A stretch of DNA of 64,000 nucleotides, taken from Oxalobacteraceae bacterium OTU3CINTB1 (GTDB taxonomy: Bacteria > Pseudomonadota > Gammaproteobacteria > Burkholderiales > Burkholderiaceae_D). This document shows positions 36,379 through 47,100 of the stretch, piece by piece. Each line of letters opens with the position of its first letter. The first letter of the stretch is position 1. The stretch spans positions 248,001 to 312,000 of the forward strand of contig CP099652.1 in NCBI GenBank assembly GCA_024123955.1. The letters run 5' to 3'. The notes below the pieces were generated by a model that worked only from the letters and a program-made list of their open reading frames with translations, was not told where the DNA came from and ran no database searches. A program made the position numbers and the translations under genes.

Positions 36379-37587
36379 ATGGATCTGCTGAACAAACTCA
36401 CGGGCCAGCTGCGCGCGCTCGACGAGCAAAGCCTGATCCGCAAGCGCCGCACCGTCGACACGCCATGCGGCGCCCGCGTGTCGGTCGACGGCCGCCAGTT
36501 GCTGGCTTTCTGCAGCAACGACTATCTGGGCCTGGCCAACCACCCGAAGCTCAAGCTCGCGCTGCAGGAAGGGGCCGCGATCTATGGCGTCGGCAGCGGC
36601 GCCTCGCACATGATCAGCGGCCATGTCCGCGCCCACGCCATGCTGGAGGAGCGCCTGGCCGAATTCGTCGGCGCCCATCTGGAATCGGCGCGCGCGCTGA
36701 CCTTCTGCACCGGCTACATGGCCAACCTCGCCATCATCACCGGCCTGACCGCCGGCGACCGCGAGGCCGAGATCTTCTCCGAATCGCTCAACCACGCCTC
36801 GCTGATCGACGGCGCCCGACTGTCGCGCGCCAAGGTTACCGTCTACCCGCATGCGGATCTGGAAGCGCTGGGCGCCATGCTCGCGGCCAGCAACGCCGCT
36901 ACCAAGCTGGTAGTGACGGACAGCGTCTTCAGCATGGATGGCGACCTGGCGCCGCTGCCGGCCCTTCTCGCGTTGTGCGAACAACACGGCGCCTGGCTGG
37001 TCATCGACGACGCCCACGGCTTCGGCACCCTGGGCGACCATGGACGGGGCGCGCTGGAGCATTTCAACTTGCGCTCGCCCTATCTGGTCTATATGGGCAC
37101 CCTGGGCAAGGCGGCCGGCGTGGGCGGCGCCTTCGTCGCCGCCCACGAGACGGTGATCGAGACGCTGATCCAGAAAGCCCGCCCCTACATCTTCACCACC
37201 GCTACGCCGCCGGCGCTGGCGCACGCCCTGCTGACCAGCATCGACCTGATCGAGGGCCAGGAAGGCATAAAACGGCGCGCGCACCTTGCCGCATTGGTGG
37301 CACAATTGGACGATGGCGAGGTTGGGCTCAAACTGCGTCGCTGGCGGCGTTTGCCGTCGGTGACGGCGATCCAACCTATCCTGATCGGCGATAATGCCGA
37401 AACCATGCGCGCCGGCGCGGCTCTGTACGAACAGGGGCTGTGGGTCGGCACTATCCGTCCGCCCACCGTCGCGCCAGGCACATCGCGCCTGCGGGTGACG
37501 CTATCGGCGGCCCATAGCAGCATGGAAGTGGCGCAGCTGATCACCGCGCTGAATAATTTGGATGCCTTCGAAAAGGACGTCAGATGA
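36379..37587 (+). CDS. bioF: 8-amino-7-oxononanoate synthase
   Basis: A 402-residue alpha-oxoamine synthase that joins pimeloyl-thioester and alanine to give KAPA. It has the glycine-rich [13 protein letters not shown] (about residues 73-85), [16 protein letters not shown], the PLP-contact aspartate/histidine in [15 protein letters not shown] and the Schiff-base lysine in [15 protein letters not shown] (about 240). It starts 2 bp after bioA and its stop overlaps the bioD start in ATGA. A closely packed biotin operon. Confidence 0.96.
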   Translation: MDLLNKLTGQLRALDEQSLIRKRRTVDTPCGARVSVDGRQLLAFCSNDYLGLANHPKLKLALQEGAAIYGVGSGASHMISGHVRAHAMLEERLAEFVGAHLESARALTFCTGYMANLAIITGLTAGDREAEIFSESLNHASLIDGARLSRAKVTVYPHADLEALGAMLAASNAATKLVVTDSVFSMDGDLAPLPALLALCEQHGAWLVIDDAHGFGTLGDHGRGALEHFNLRSPYLVYMGTLGKAAGVGGAFVAAHETVIETLIQKARPYIFTTATPPALAHALLTSIDLIEGQEGIKRRAHLAALVAQLDDGEVGLKLRRWRRLPSVTAIQPILIGDNAETMRAGAALYEQGLWVGTIRPPTVAPGTSRLRVTLSAAHSSMEVAQLITALNNLDAFEKDVR

Positions 37588-38402
37588 GTCTCGATGATCC
37601 CGTCATAGCAGTCGACATACCGTCCGACGCGCCAGCGGTCGATGAGGTACTGGAGCAGGAGCCAGAGATGCAGCCGGCGGTGCTGGCAGGGGGCCTGCCG
37701 CCGCGCTTTTGCTGCTTCGTCACCGGTACCGACACGGAAATCGGCAAGACGCTGGTCTCGTCGGCGATGCTGCACGCCTTGGTGAAGGCCGGCGTGCGCG
37801 CTTGCGGCATGAAGCCGGTGGCAGCCGGCGCCGAGCTGCGCGACGGCGAATGGCACAACGACGACTGCGACCAGCTGGCCGCCGCCGGCAACGTCCACCT
37901 GCTGCCGACGATTACCACGCCGTTCCTGCTCAAGGAGCCGGCCGCGCCGCACATCGCCGCCGCGCTCGAGGGCGTCACCATTTCGGCGGTGCCGATCCTG
38001 GCCGCCTACGTCGAAATCAACGCCGCCTCCGACGCCGTGGTGGTCGAGGGCGTGGGCGGCTTCCGCGTGCCGCTCAACGACGAATTCGACACCGCCGACC
38101 TGGCCGAGCAGCTCGCGCTGCCGGTGGTGCTGGTGGTCGGCCTGCGGCTCGGCTGCATCAGCCACGCGCTGCTGACGGTCGAGGCGATCGAAGCGCGCGG
38201 CCTGACGGTGATCGGCTGGGTCGCCAACGAGACCCAGGCCGACATGGCCTTTGCCGACGAAAACGTCGCCGCGCTGGCGCAGCGCATCGACGCGCCGCTG
38301 CTGGGACGCATCCCGCGCCTGGAAAACCCCAGCGCGGAGGCGGCCGCCGCCCATATCGATTTTACCGGGCTGCCCAACTGGCCAACCCGGAACAAACTTT
38401 GA
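37584..38402 (+). CDS. bioD: Dethiobiotin synthetase
   Basis: A 272-residue ATP-dependent carboxylase that closes the ureido ring of dethiobiotin. The P-loop [19 protein letters not shown] begins near residue 45. [20 protein letters not shown] and [14 protein letters not shown] follow in normal order. The N-terminus is about 40 residues longer than the E. coli enzyme and acidic ([12 protein letters not shown]), with no known role. The ATG overlaps the bioF stop, which fixes the start by coupling. Followed 28 bp later by bioB. Confidence 0.94.
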   Translation: MSLDDPVIAVDIPSDAPAVDEVLEQEPEMQPAVLAGGLPPRFCCFVTGTDTEIGKTLVSSAMLHALVKAGVRACGMKPVAAGAELRDGEWHNDDCDQLAAAGNVHLLPTITTPFLLKEPAAPHIAAALEGVTISAVPILAAYVEINAASDAVVVEGVGGFRVPLNDEFDTADLAEQLALPVVLVVGLRLGCISHALLTVEAIEARGLTVIGWVANETQADMAFADENVAALAQRIDAPLLGRIPRLENPSAEAAAAHIDFTGLPNWPTRNKL

Positions 38403-38430
38403 ACGAACTTTGAACAGACAAGGAAACACG

Positions 38431-39480
38431 ATGTCCCTGACCACCCTCCAAGAACCTAAAACCGTCGCCCTGCACCGTCCGACCGCCGCGATCACCCTGC
38501 CGCCGGCGGCGACCTGGCCGCTGGAAGACGTGATGGCGCTGTTCGACCTGCCGTTCAATGACCTGATGTTCAAGGCGCAGCAAACGCACCGCCTCAACTT
38601 CCCGGACGGCGACGTCGAACTGGCCACGCTGTTGTCGATCAAGACCGGCGGCTGCGAGGAAGACTGCGGCTACTGCCCGCAAGCGGCGCGCTACGACACC
38701 GGCGTCGAAGCCAAGAAGATCCTCGACATCGACACGGTGCTCGACGCCGCCCGCCAGGCCAAGGACAACGGCGCCACCCGGTTCTGCATGGGCGCCGCCT
38801 GGCGCAGCCCGAAGGATCGCGACATGGACAAGGTCGAGGAGATGGTGCGCGAAGTGAAGGCGCTCGGCCTGGAAACCTGCGCCACCTTGGGCATGCTGGA
38901 GGAAAGCCAGGCGCAGCGCCTGAAGGACGCCGGCCTGGATTACTACAACCACAACCTGGATACGGCGCCCGAGTTCTACGACAACGTCATCTCGACCCGC
39001 GAATACCAGGACCGCCTGGACACGCTGGGCCGCATTCGTGAAGCGGGCCTGAAAGTCTGCTGCGGCGGCATCGTCGGCATGGGCGAGACGCGCCTGCAGC
39101 GCGCCGGTTTGATCGCGCAGCTGGCCAACCTGAACCCGTATCCGGAATCGGTGCCGGTCAACCACCTGGTGCAGGTCGAAGGCACGCCGCTGTACGGCAT
39201 GGACCCGCTGGACCCGTTCGAATTCGTGCGCACCATCGCCGTCGCCCGCATCACGATGCCGAAGGCCCGCGTGCGCCTGTCGGCCGGCCGCCGCCAGATG
39301 GGCGAAGCGGTACAAGCGATGTGCTTCATGGCCGGCGCCAATTCGATCTTCTACGGCGACAAGCTGCTGACGACCGAAAATCCGGAAGCGGAGGACGACC
39401 GCAACCTGCTGGCGAAACTGGGCCTCAAAACCCGTGGCGCCGTACTGGAATCGGCCCCAAAAGAGAAGTGCGGCTGCTAA
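38431..39480 (+). CDS. bioB: Biotin synthase
   Basis: A 349-residue radical-SAM enzyme that inserts sulfur into dethiobiotin. The SAM cluster motif CxxxCxxC is [13 protein letters not shown] (about residues 74-86). [13 protein letters not shown] and [11 protein letters not shown] carry ligands and substrate contacts, and [11 protein letters not shown] provides the arginine ligand of the [2Fe-2S] cluster. The start ATG follows AAGGAAA. It ends the biotin block; a family B palindromic element starts at its stop codon and separates it from liuD. Confidence 0.96.
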   Translation: MSLTTLQEPKTVALHRPTAAITLPPAATWPLEDVMALFDLPFNDLMFKAQQTHRLNFPDGDVELATLLSIKTGGCEEDCGYCPQAARYDTGVEAKKILDIDTVLDAARQAKDNGATRFCMGAAWRSPKDRDMDKVEEMVREVKALGLETCATLGMLEESQAQRLKDAGLDYYNHNLDTAPEFYDNVISTREYQDRLDTLGRIREAGLKVCCGGIVGMGETRLQRAGLIAQLANLNPYPESVPVNHLVQVEGTPLYGMDPLDPFEFVRTIAVARITMPKARVRLSAGRRQMGEAVQAMCFMAGANSIFYGDKLLTTENPEAEDDRNLLAKLGLKTRGAVLESAPKEKCGC

Positions 39481-39566
39481 CCCGCAAAGCTGGGCGGGGT
39501 CGTACCCCGTACGGGGTACGACCCCAAACCCCCGGCCCGGGCGAACCTGCGGCATGGTGGTGGGTT
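39479..39566. repeat. Palindromic intergenic repeat, family B copy 2
   Basis: A perfect 30-bp palindrome (39496-39525) centred on CCCCGTACGGGG is flanked by AACCC (39479-39483) and GGGTT (39562-39566), followed by AAAAACAAAAAA. The first arm overlaps the bioB stop codon and the element ends 27 bp before liuD. It matches the 13925-13990 element in core, flanks and position before a liu-associated gene. Confidence 0.8.
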
Positions 39567-39593
39567 AAAAACAAAAAATATACGGAGACAAAA

Positions 39594-41633
<2,040 letters not shown>

Positions 41634-41653
41634 AGAACGATCAGGAGATCATC

Positions 41654-42586
41654 ATGCGCATTCTTTTACATCGCGCGGACGGCAAGACCGAGCCGTGGAT
41701 CAAGGACTTCACCAAGTTCCTGCCCGAGGCGGAATTCGAGATCTGGCACGCCGGCGAAACCAGCCAGCCTTGCGACTACGCGGTGGTGTGGTCGCCGCCC
41801 GAAGCCATGCTGCCGGAGCTGGCGCAGGTCAAGGCGATCTTCAACACCGGCGCCGGCGTCGACGCGCTGCTGCGCTTCGGCGACGCCATTCCGCGCGAAG
41901 TGCCCATTATCCGCCTGGGCGACGCCGGCATGGCGGTGCAGATGGCCGAATACGTCACGTATTCGGTGCTGCGCTACTTCCGCCGCTTCGACGAATACGA
42001 GGCGCAGGCGCGCTCCGGCCTGTGGGCGCCGCTGCCGCAGCACGTCAAGAGCGACTTTCCGATCGGGGTGCTGGGCATGGGTGTGCTGGGCACCCGCGTG
42101 CTTGAAGCGCTGGCGCCGTTCGGCTTCCCGCTGCGCGGCTGGAGCCGCAGCGAAAAGCGCATCCCGGGCGTGCAGTGCTACCACGGCAGCGATGGACTGG
42201 ACACCTTCCTGCGCGGCAGCCGGGTGCTGGTCTGCATGCTGCCGCTGACGCCGGAGACGTCCAACCTGATCGACCGCACCAACATGGGCAAGCTGCCGGC
42301 CGGCGCCTTCATCATCAACGTCGCGCGCGGCGCGCACATCGCCGAACCGGATCTGCTGTCGCTGATCAAATCCGGCCACATCGCCGCCGCCACGCTGGAC
42401 GTGTTCCGCAACGAGCCGCTGCCGGCGCAGCACCCGTTCTGGCAGGAGCCGCGCATCACGATCACGCCGCACATCTCGGCGCTGACCCTGCGGCGCGAAA
42501 GCGTGCAGCAGATCGCCGAGAAAATCCGCAAGCTCGAAAAGGGCGAACCCGTCGCCGACATCGTCGACCGCAACCAAGGATATTGA
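41654..42586 (+). CDS. ghrA: Glyoxylate/hydroxypyruvate reductase A
   Basis: A 310-residue D-2-hydroxyacid dehydrogenase of the GhrA type. The NAD(P)-binding motif is IGVLGMGVLGTRVLEAL (about residues 136-152), FIINVARGAHIAEPDLL provides the catalytic arginine, and TLDVFRNEPLPAQHPFW carries the glutamate. TITPHISALTLRRESVQQ carries the histidine. It reduces glyoxylate and hydroxypyruvate in relatives. It sits between liuD and liuE, as in several betaproteobacterial liu clusters; whether it acts on a branched 2-hydroxy or 2-oxo acid is unknown. Confidence 0.9.
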   Translation: MRILLHRADGKTEPWIKDFTKFLPEAEFEIWHAGETSQPCDYAVVWSPPEAMLPELAQVKAIFNTGAGVDALLRFGDAIPREVPIIRLGDAGMAVQMAEYVTYSVLRYFRRFDEYEAQARSGLWAPLPQHVKSDFPIGVLGMGVLGTRVLEALAPFGFPLRGWSRSEKRIPGVQCYHGSDGLDTFLRGSRVLVCMLPLTPETSNLIDRTNMGKLPAGAFIINVARGAHIAEPDLLSLIKSGHIAAATLDVFRNEPLPAQHPFWQEPRITITPHISALTLRRESVQQIAEKIRKLEKGEPVADIVDRNQGY

Positions 42587-42588
42587 AG

Positions 42589-43500
42589 ATGAACAGTTCG
42601 CCAAGGCAGGTCAAGATCGTCGAAGTGGGACCGCGCGACGGCCTGCAAAACGAAAAAGCCAGCGTGCCAGCCGACGTCAAGATCGAACTGGTGGACCGCC
42701 TCACCAGCGCCGGCTTCCAGAACATCGAAGCGGCGTCCTTCGTCTCGCCGAAGTGGGTGCCGCAGATGGCCACCAGCACCGAGGTCATGGCCGGCATCGC
42801 GCGCAAGGACGGCGTGATCTACTCCGCGCTCACGCCCAACATGCAGGGCCTGACGGCGGCGCTGGCCGCGCGCGCCGACGAAGTGGTGATTTTCGGCTCG
42901 GCGTCGGAAGCGTTCTCGCAAAAGAACATCAACTGCTCGATCGCCGAATCGATCGCCCGCTTCGAGGAAGTAGCCAGGACCGCCAAGGAAAACGGCCTGC
43001 GCCTGCGCGGCAGCATCAGCTGCTCGTTCGGCTGCCCGTACCAGGGCGACGTGCCGCTCGACGCGGTGGCCGACGTGGTGGGCCGCATGCGCGACCTGGG
43101 CTGCGACGAAATCGACATTGCCGACACCATCGGCGTGGCCACACCGCGCAAGACGCAGGCGGTGATGGAGCGCGCGATCCGCGAGTTCCGCGCCGACGGT
43201 CTGGCGGGGCACTTCCACGACACGTACGGACAGGCGCTGGCCAACATCTACGCCAGCCTGGAGGTGGGCATCTCGATCTACCACTCGTCGGTGTCGGGAC
43301 TGGGCGGCTGCCCGTACGCCAAGGGCGCGACCGGCAACGTCGCCACCGAGGACGTGCTGTACCTGATGCAGGGGTTGGGGATCGAAACCGGCATCGACCT
43401 CGATATCGTGGTCGATGCGGGCCAGTTCATCTCGCACTTCCTCGGCCGCAAAGGCGCCAGCCGCGCCGGCAACGCCATCGCCGCCAAGCGCGCGAACTAG
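42589..43500 (+). CDS. liuE: Hydroxymethylglutaryl-CoA lyase
   Basis: A 303-residue DRE-TIM metallolyase that splits HMG-CoA into acetyl-CoA and acetoacetate, the last CoA step of leucine degradation. EVGPRDGLQNE (residues 12-22) carries the catalytic Arg-Asp. ASFVSPKWVPQMAT follows. The metal-binding histidines are in GHFHDTYGQALANIYA, and the reactive-cysteine loop is SSVSGLGGCPYAKGATGN (cysteine near residue 243). All key residues are intact. It starts 2 bp after ghrA and ends convergent with the LytTR regulator gene, 4 bp away. Confidence 0.96.
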   Translation: MNSSPRQVKIVEVGPRDGLQNEKASVPADVKIELVDRLTSAGFQNIEAASFVSPKWVPQMATSTEVMAGIARKDGVIYSALTPNMQGLTAALAARADEVVIFGSASEAFSQKNINCSIAESIARFEEVARTAKENGLRLRGSISCSFGCPYQGDVPLDAVADVVGRMRDLGCDEIDIADTIGVATPRKTQAVMERAIREFRADGLAGHFHDTYGQALANIYASLEVGISIYHSSVSGLGGCPYAKGATGNVATEDVLYLMQGLGIETGIDLDIVVDAGQFISHFLGRKGASRAGNAIAAKRAN

Positions 43501-43504
43501 AACG

Positions 43505-44239
43505 CTACATCTGACGAAACTGGCGCGTGAACGCCTCGCTCACGGCCAGTTTCTCCGATCTCCCTTTCAAACGAATCTCCATCGCCGCGCCATCGCGGTC
43601 GATACGCTCGATCGCCTCCAGGTTGACGATCGCCCCGCGATGCACCTGCGCGAACTGCCCCGGGTCCAGCTGCTCGATCAGGCTTTTCAACGGCACCCGT
43701 ATCAACGCGTCGCCGCTGGCGGTCACCACCCGCGTGTACTTGCCGTCCGACGTGAAGAACTGCACATCCTTCACCATCACCAGCCGCACCGAACTGCCGG
43801 TCGACGCCTTGATCCACTTCAGATAGACCGGTGCGGCGGCCTTGCCGAACAACCGCTCCCACACCTCCGGCGCGACCACGCGGCTTTCGCGGCTCTTCAA
43901 CCGTTTCACCGTTTGCAGCAGGCGCGCGGCCGACAGCGGCTTGACCAGATAGTCGGCGGCGCCGGCGTCGAAGGCATTCAACGCGTGTTCCGCATACGCG
44001 GTGACAAAAACGATCTGCGCCGATTCCGGCACATGCCGCGCCACCTCCAAGCCATTCAAGCCCGGTATCTGGATATCGAGAAAAACGATATCCGGGCGCA
44101 GCGCCTCCAGCATCGCCACCGCCTCGATGCCGTTTTCCGCCTGTCCTGCGATCTCCAGTTCGGGCCACAGCGCCGCCAGCTGGTCCGCCAGCTCGGCACG
44201 CAGCAGCGGCTCGTCCTCGACGATCAAAGCGCTGGTCAT
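43505..44239 (-). CDS. LytTR-family response regulator
   Basis: A 244-residue AlgR/LytR-type response regulator. The receiver domain contains ALIVEDEPLLRAELA, the phospho-acceptor aspartate in DIVFLDIQIPGLNGLE (about residue 54) and YLVKPLSAARLLQTV with the conserved lysine. The DNA-binding LytTR domain runs from about 140 to 244 with VKDVQFFTSDGKYTRVVT and the RVPLKSLIEQLDPGQFAQVH segment. It overlaps the upstream kinase gene by 4 bp, forming a two-component pair. Target genes are not evident. Confidence 0.93.
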   Translation of the reverse strand: MTSALIVEDEPLLRAELADQLAALWPELEIAGQAENGIEAVAMLEALRPDIVFLDIQIPGLNGLEVARHVPESAQIVFVTAYAEHALNAFDAGAADYLVKPLSAARLLQTVKRLKSRESRVVAPEVWERLFGKAAAPVYLKWIKASTGSSVRLVMVKDVQFFTSDGKYTRVVTASGDALIRVPLKSLIEQLDPGQFAQVHRGAIVNLEAIERIDRDGAAMEIRLKGRSEKLAVSEAFTRQFRQM

Positions 44240-45534
44240 GCCACCTCCAACACGGGCAACGGCACCGACAGCGTGGCCTCGACACCGCCATCGTCCAGCG
44301 CCTCCACCGTCAGCGACGCGCCCTCTCCATACAACAGCCGCAAGCGCTCGTGGATGTTGGCCAGGCCGAGTCCCTGGCCCGGCTGATCGCTCAGGCCCGC
44401 GCCATTGTCGCGCACCGTCAGCCGCAGCGCACCGCCGTCGACGGTGGCACGGATCAGCAGATCACCGGGACGGGTCGCGCTTTCCAGCCCATGCTTGATC
44501 GCGTTCTCCACCAGCGAAATCAGCATCGCCGGCGGAAACGGCAGCGCGCGCACCGCTTCATCGGCGTCGATGCGGAAGCGCAGCCGCTCGCCCATCCGTA
44601 TCTGCATGATCGACAGATAATCGCCCGCCAGCGCCAGCTCGCGCCCGACGGTGGACGACACGGAGCGCATGTCCGGCAGGGCGCTTTGCAAATAACCGAC
44701 CAGATGATCGAGCATCAACTGCGCCGTGTCGCCATCGGTGCGAATCAGGTATTTGAGGTTGGCCAGGGTATTGAACAGAAAATGCGGCTCCACCTGCGCC
44801 TGCAGCGCAGACAGTTTCGCGTTCAACGCCGCGCGTTCCAGCTCGTGCTCGCGCCGCGCCAGTTGCAGCGTGTGGTGGCGGCGTTTGACTTCGACATGCA
44901 GATGATGGGCCACCGTCTGCACCGCGTCCCATGGCTCGCCCCTCTGCACCTGGAAAAACTCCAGGCCGAAGCGGCGCCGCACCTGGATTTGCGTCGGTTG
45001 CCCGGGTTCGCCGATCACCAGCACTTCCATGCGCCGCCATAGCCACAAGGTGTGTGGCGGCGAGATCCGGATCCTGCCCTTGAACTGCTGGTGCGAAAAC
45101 GACGCCGGTCCCGGATAGCCCAGCGCCAGGCCCAGGGTCAGTCCGGACAAGGTTTCGGCGCACAGATCGAAGGTGCTGAGCGTGTCGAGAGGGGAGCTCA
45201 CCGTCATGCTGGGCCGCGAGGAGATCATCTCCGGCGTCAGCGCCGTGCCGGCCTCGCGCAGCTTGCCGAGGTAACCGCACGCCATGGCGATGAGCACCGG
45301 GAACATGAGGATGAAATCGATCAGAGGTAACAGGTAGAACCAGTTGACGCTGTCGGCGACGTAGCCCTGCGACCACCAGGCATATGCGACGGGAAGCGAC
45401 AGGCACAGGCCGCACACCAGCACCGCCGCGAGCGCATGCCGCAACAGCGTTTGCAAGAAATACCGGCGCACCAGCGATGGGTCATGCTCGACAAGCGCAA
45501 CCCTGGCGTTGAACGGCAATTTGAACGACATCAT
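44236..45534 (-). CDS. LytS/AlgZ-type sensor histidine kinase
   Basis: A 432-residue kinase of the His_kinase (LytS/YehU) class. Two hydrophobic stretches near residues 28-48 and 60-82 suggest membrane anchoring. The phosphorylation motif is AQVEPHFLFNTLANLKYLIR (about 255-275) and the ATPase has PAMLISLVENAIKHGLES and GLGLANIHERLRLLYG. Between the membrane part and the kinase lies an unusual segment of about 130 residues (LSTFDLCAETLSGLTLGLAL to VQRGEPWDAVQTVAHHLHVE). It is rich in arginine and tryptophan and was not recognised; it may be a sensory domain. Paired with the overlapping LytTR regulator. Confidence 0.88.
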   Translation of the reverse strand: MMSFKLPFNARVALVEHDPSLVRRYFLQTLLRHALAAVLVCGLCLSLPVAYAWWSQGYVADSVNWFYLLPLIDFILMFPVLIAMACGYLGKLREAGTALTPEMISSRPSMTVSSPLDTLSTFDLCAETLSGLTLGLALGYPGPASFSHQQFKGRIRISPPHTLWLWRRMEVLVIGEPGQPTQIQVRRRFGLEFFQVQRGEPWDAVQTVAHHLHVEVKRRHHTLQLARREHELERAALNAKLSALQAQVEPHFLFNTLANLKYLIRTDGDTAQLMLDHLVGYLQSALPDMRSVSSTVGRELALAGDYLSIMQIRMGERLRFRIDADEAVRALPFPPAMLISLVENAIKHGLESATRPGDLLIRATVDGGALRLTVRDNGAGLSDQPGQGLGLANIHERLRLLYGEGASLTVEALDDGGVEATLSVPLPVLEVA

Positions 45535-45642
45535 GGCGTCACCTCCGGTTTGAACTGAAGGCATTCTAGCGAGCCGTCCCGCGTTCCTGGGGCAGATGCG
45601 ACCGACAGCCGAATTTGCGGGATGAACACGGTTTTGAAATGG

Positions 45643-45681
45643 AAAAACCCCCGTTTGACGTTGCCATCAAACGAGGGTTTT
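45643..45681 (-). terminator. Rho-independent terminator after tRNA-Pro
   Basis: On the reverse strand a long stem (bases 45681-45667 with 45657-45643, one or two mismatches) rich in A-C-C-C and G-G-G-T ends in a run of U, 7 bp past the tRNA 3' end. Confidence 0.85.
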
Positions 45682-45687
45682 AAATAC

Positions 45688-45764
45688 TGGTCGGAGTACA
45701 AGGATTCGAACCTTGGACCCCCTGGTCCCAAACCAGGTGCGCTACCGGGCTGCGCTACACTCCG
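45688..45764 (-). tRNA. tRNA-Pro (anticodon UGG)
   Basis: A 77-nt cloverleaf on the reverse strand with the CCA end encoded. The acceptor stem is CGGAGTG pairing with the 3' TACTCCG, the anticodon loop TTTGGGA between CCTGG and CCAGG gives anticodon TGG (reads CCN proline codons), and the T arm contains GGTTCGAATCC. Flanked by its own promoter and terminator, so it is a monocistronic unit. Confidence 0.96.
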
Positions 45765-45774
45765 AAGAAGCAAG

Positions 45775-45803
45775 ATAATACAAGCTGCCCCAGTATCCGT
45801 CAA
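45775..45803 (-). promoter_or_regulatory. Sigma-70 promoter of tRNA-Pro
   Basis: On the reverse strand TTGACG (45803-45798), a 17-bp spacer and TATTAT (45780-45775) place the transcription start about 4 bp before the tRNA 5' end. Confidence 0.85.
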
Positions 45804-45888
45804 GTGCCGCTATAAAAATCATTATGTACCACCGCCGATTTTTTTCAAGGTAATATCCCGGGGGTATGCATAACTTAACTAAAAAACC

Positions 45889-46181
45889 ATGAGCGCGACC
45901 TTGACCCTGGGCCAGCCCGCACGACTGCGGCGGCCCGGGATGATATGGGGCATCGCCGTTTCGATGGTTTTGCATGCGCTGTTAATTTTCGGCTACCGGC
46001 TGACCTCGCCACAGGCGCCGGCCGAGCTGACCATCCACTTTATCCGGAGCAGACGGGGACCGAGCTGGCGGCCAAAATGGAAGGCGCCAAAGGTAAAAGT
46101 TGCCTCAACCAGCCCGGCGCCAACCTGCTGACGCCGCTATTCTGGTTGTTGGACAAGAAGGATCACGGCTGCAAGTTCTGA
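45889..46181 (+). pseudogene. Broken small membrane-anchored protein gene
   Basis: The first frame (45889 onward) encodes a TonB-like N-terminal anchor: MSATLTLGQPARLRRPG then the hydrophobic WGIAVSMVLHALLIFGY. After about residue 50 it degenerates and stops at 46131. Another frame continues through the rest of the stretch with plausible protein sequence (TGTELAAKMEGAKGKSC, LLTPLFWLLDKKDHGCKF) and stops at 46181. The simplest reading is a frameshift or small deletion near 46040-46060 splitting one gene. A real short protein from the first frame alone cannot be excluded. It converges on rsmI with adjacent stop codons. Confidence 0.5.
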
Positions 46182-47090
46182 TCAGTCTTCTTCTTTCAGT
46201 TGCAACGCACGGTCGTACAGCGCGTTTTTCTTGCGGCCGGTGATCTGGGCGGCCAGGTTGGCGGCTTGCTTGACCGAGCATTCGGTCAGCAAGATCTTCA
46301 ATATCCGCTCGGCTTCGACATCCTGCTCGTCCTCGGCCGCCGGCGCGCCGGCCAGCAGCACGACGAATTCGCCCTTTTCGCGGTGCGGATCGGCCTTGAT
46401 CCACGCCTCCGCCTCCGACAACGGGCAGCGGTGGATTTCCTCGAACATCTTGGTCAGCTCGCGCGCGAACACCACTTCGCGCTCCGGCTCGAACGCGGAC
46501 GCCAGCGCCACGGCGCAATCGAGTATCCGGTGCGGCGCCTCATAGAAAACCATCGTCGCCGTCACCGCGCGCAATGTGCCAAGGAAATTCTCGCGCTGCT
46601 TGGCCTTGGCCGGCAGGAAGCCGACAAAGTAAAACTGGTCATTGACCAATCCGCTGGCCGACAAGGCCGTGACCGCCGCCGACGCCCCCGGCAGCGGCAA
46701 CACGCGCAAACCGGCCGCCCGCACCGCGTCGACGATGCGCGCGCCCGGATCGGACACGCCCGGCGTGCCGGCGTCCGACACCAGCGCGATGCGCTCGCCG
46801 CCCTGCAAACGCGCGATCAGGGTCTCGGCCACCTCGCGCTCGTTGTGCTGGTGCGCGGCGATGAGCGGCTTGTGCAGCCCGAAACGGGTCATCAGCTGCG
46901 CCGTGTTGCGCGTATCCTCGCAGGCGACCGCGTCGACCAGGCTCAAAACGTGCAACGCGCGCAGCGTAATATCGGTCACATTGCCGATGGGGGTCGCCAC
47001 GATATACAAGGTTGCGCTAGGATAGGCCTGGTGCGCCGTTTCACCCAGCACGGGAAGGGTGGAAATGGCGCGGGAATCTTGGTCGGTCAT
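46182..47090 (-). CDS. rsmI: 16S rRNA (cytidine1402-2'-O)-methyltransferase
   Basis: A 302-residue tetrapyrrole-methylase-fold enzyme that 2'-O-methylates C1402 in the ribosomal P site. Signatures are LYIVATPIGNVTDITLRAL (residues 27-45), DTRNTAQLMTRFGL, ALVSDAGTPGVSDPGAR, VLPLPGASAAVTALSASGL and FYEAPHRI. ATG at 47090 is the furthest sensible start; an in-frame GTG about 35 bp later (PVLGET) is an alternative. The start codons of rsmI and the divergent lpoA gene are only 10 bp apart. Same gene neighbourhood as E. coli yraL-yraM. Confidence 0.94.
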   Translation of the reverse strand: MTDQDSRAISTLPVLGETAHQAYPSATLYIVATPIGNVTDITLRALHVLSLVDAVACEDTRNTAQLMTRFGLHKPLIAAHQHNEREVAETLIARLQGGERIALVSDAGTPGVSDPGARIVDAVRAAGLRVLPLPGASAAVTALSASGLVNDQFYFVGFLPAKAKQRENFLGTLRAVTATMVFYEAPHRILDCAVALASAFEPEREVVFARELTKMFEEIHRCPLSEAEAWIKADPHREKGEFVVLLAGAPAAEDEQDVEAERILKILLTECSVKQAANLAAQITGRKKNALYDRALQLKEED

Positions 47091-47100
47091 TGGGGGTCGA

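Noticed and set aside
45688..46181. Genomic island inserted at tRNA-Pro
   Set aside because: No integrase, no repeated tRNA end, and the neighbouring genes are core genes.
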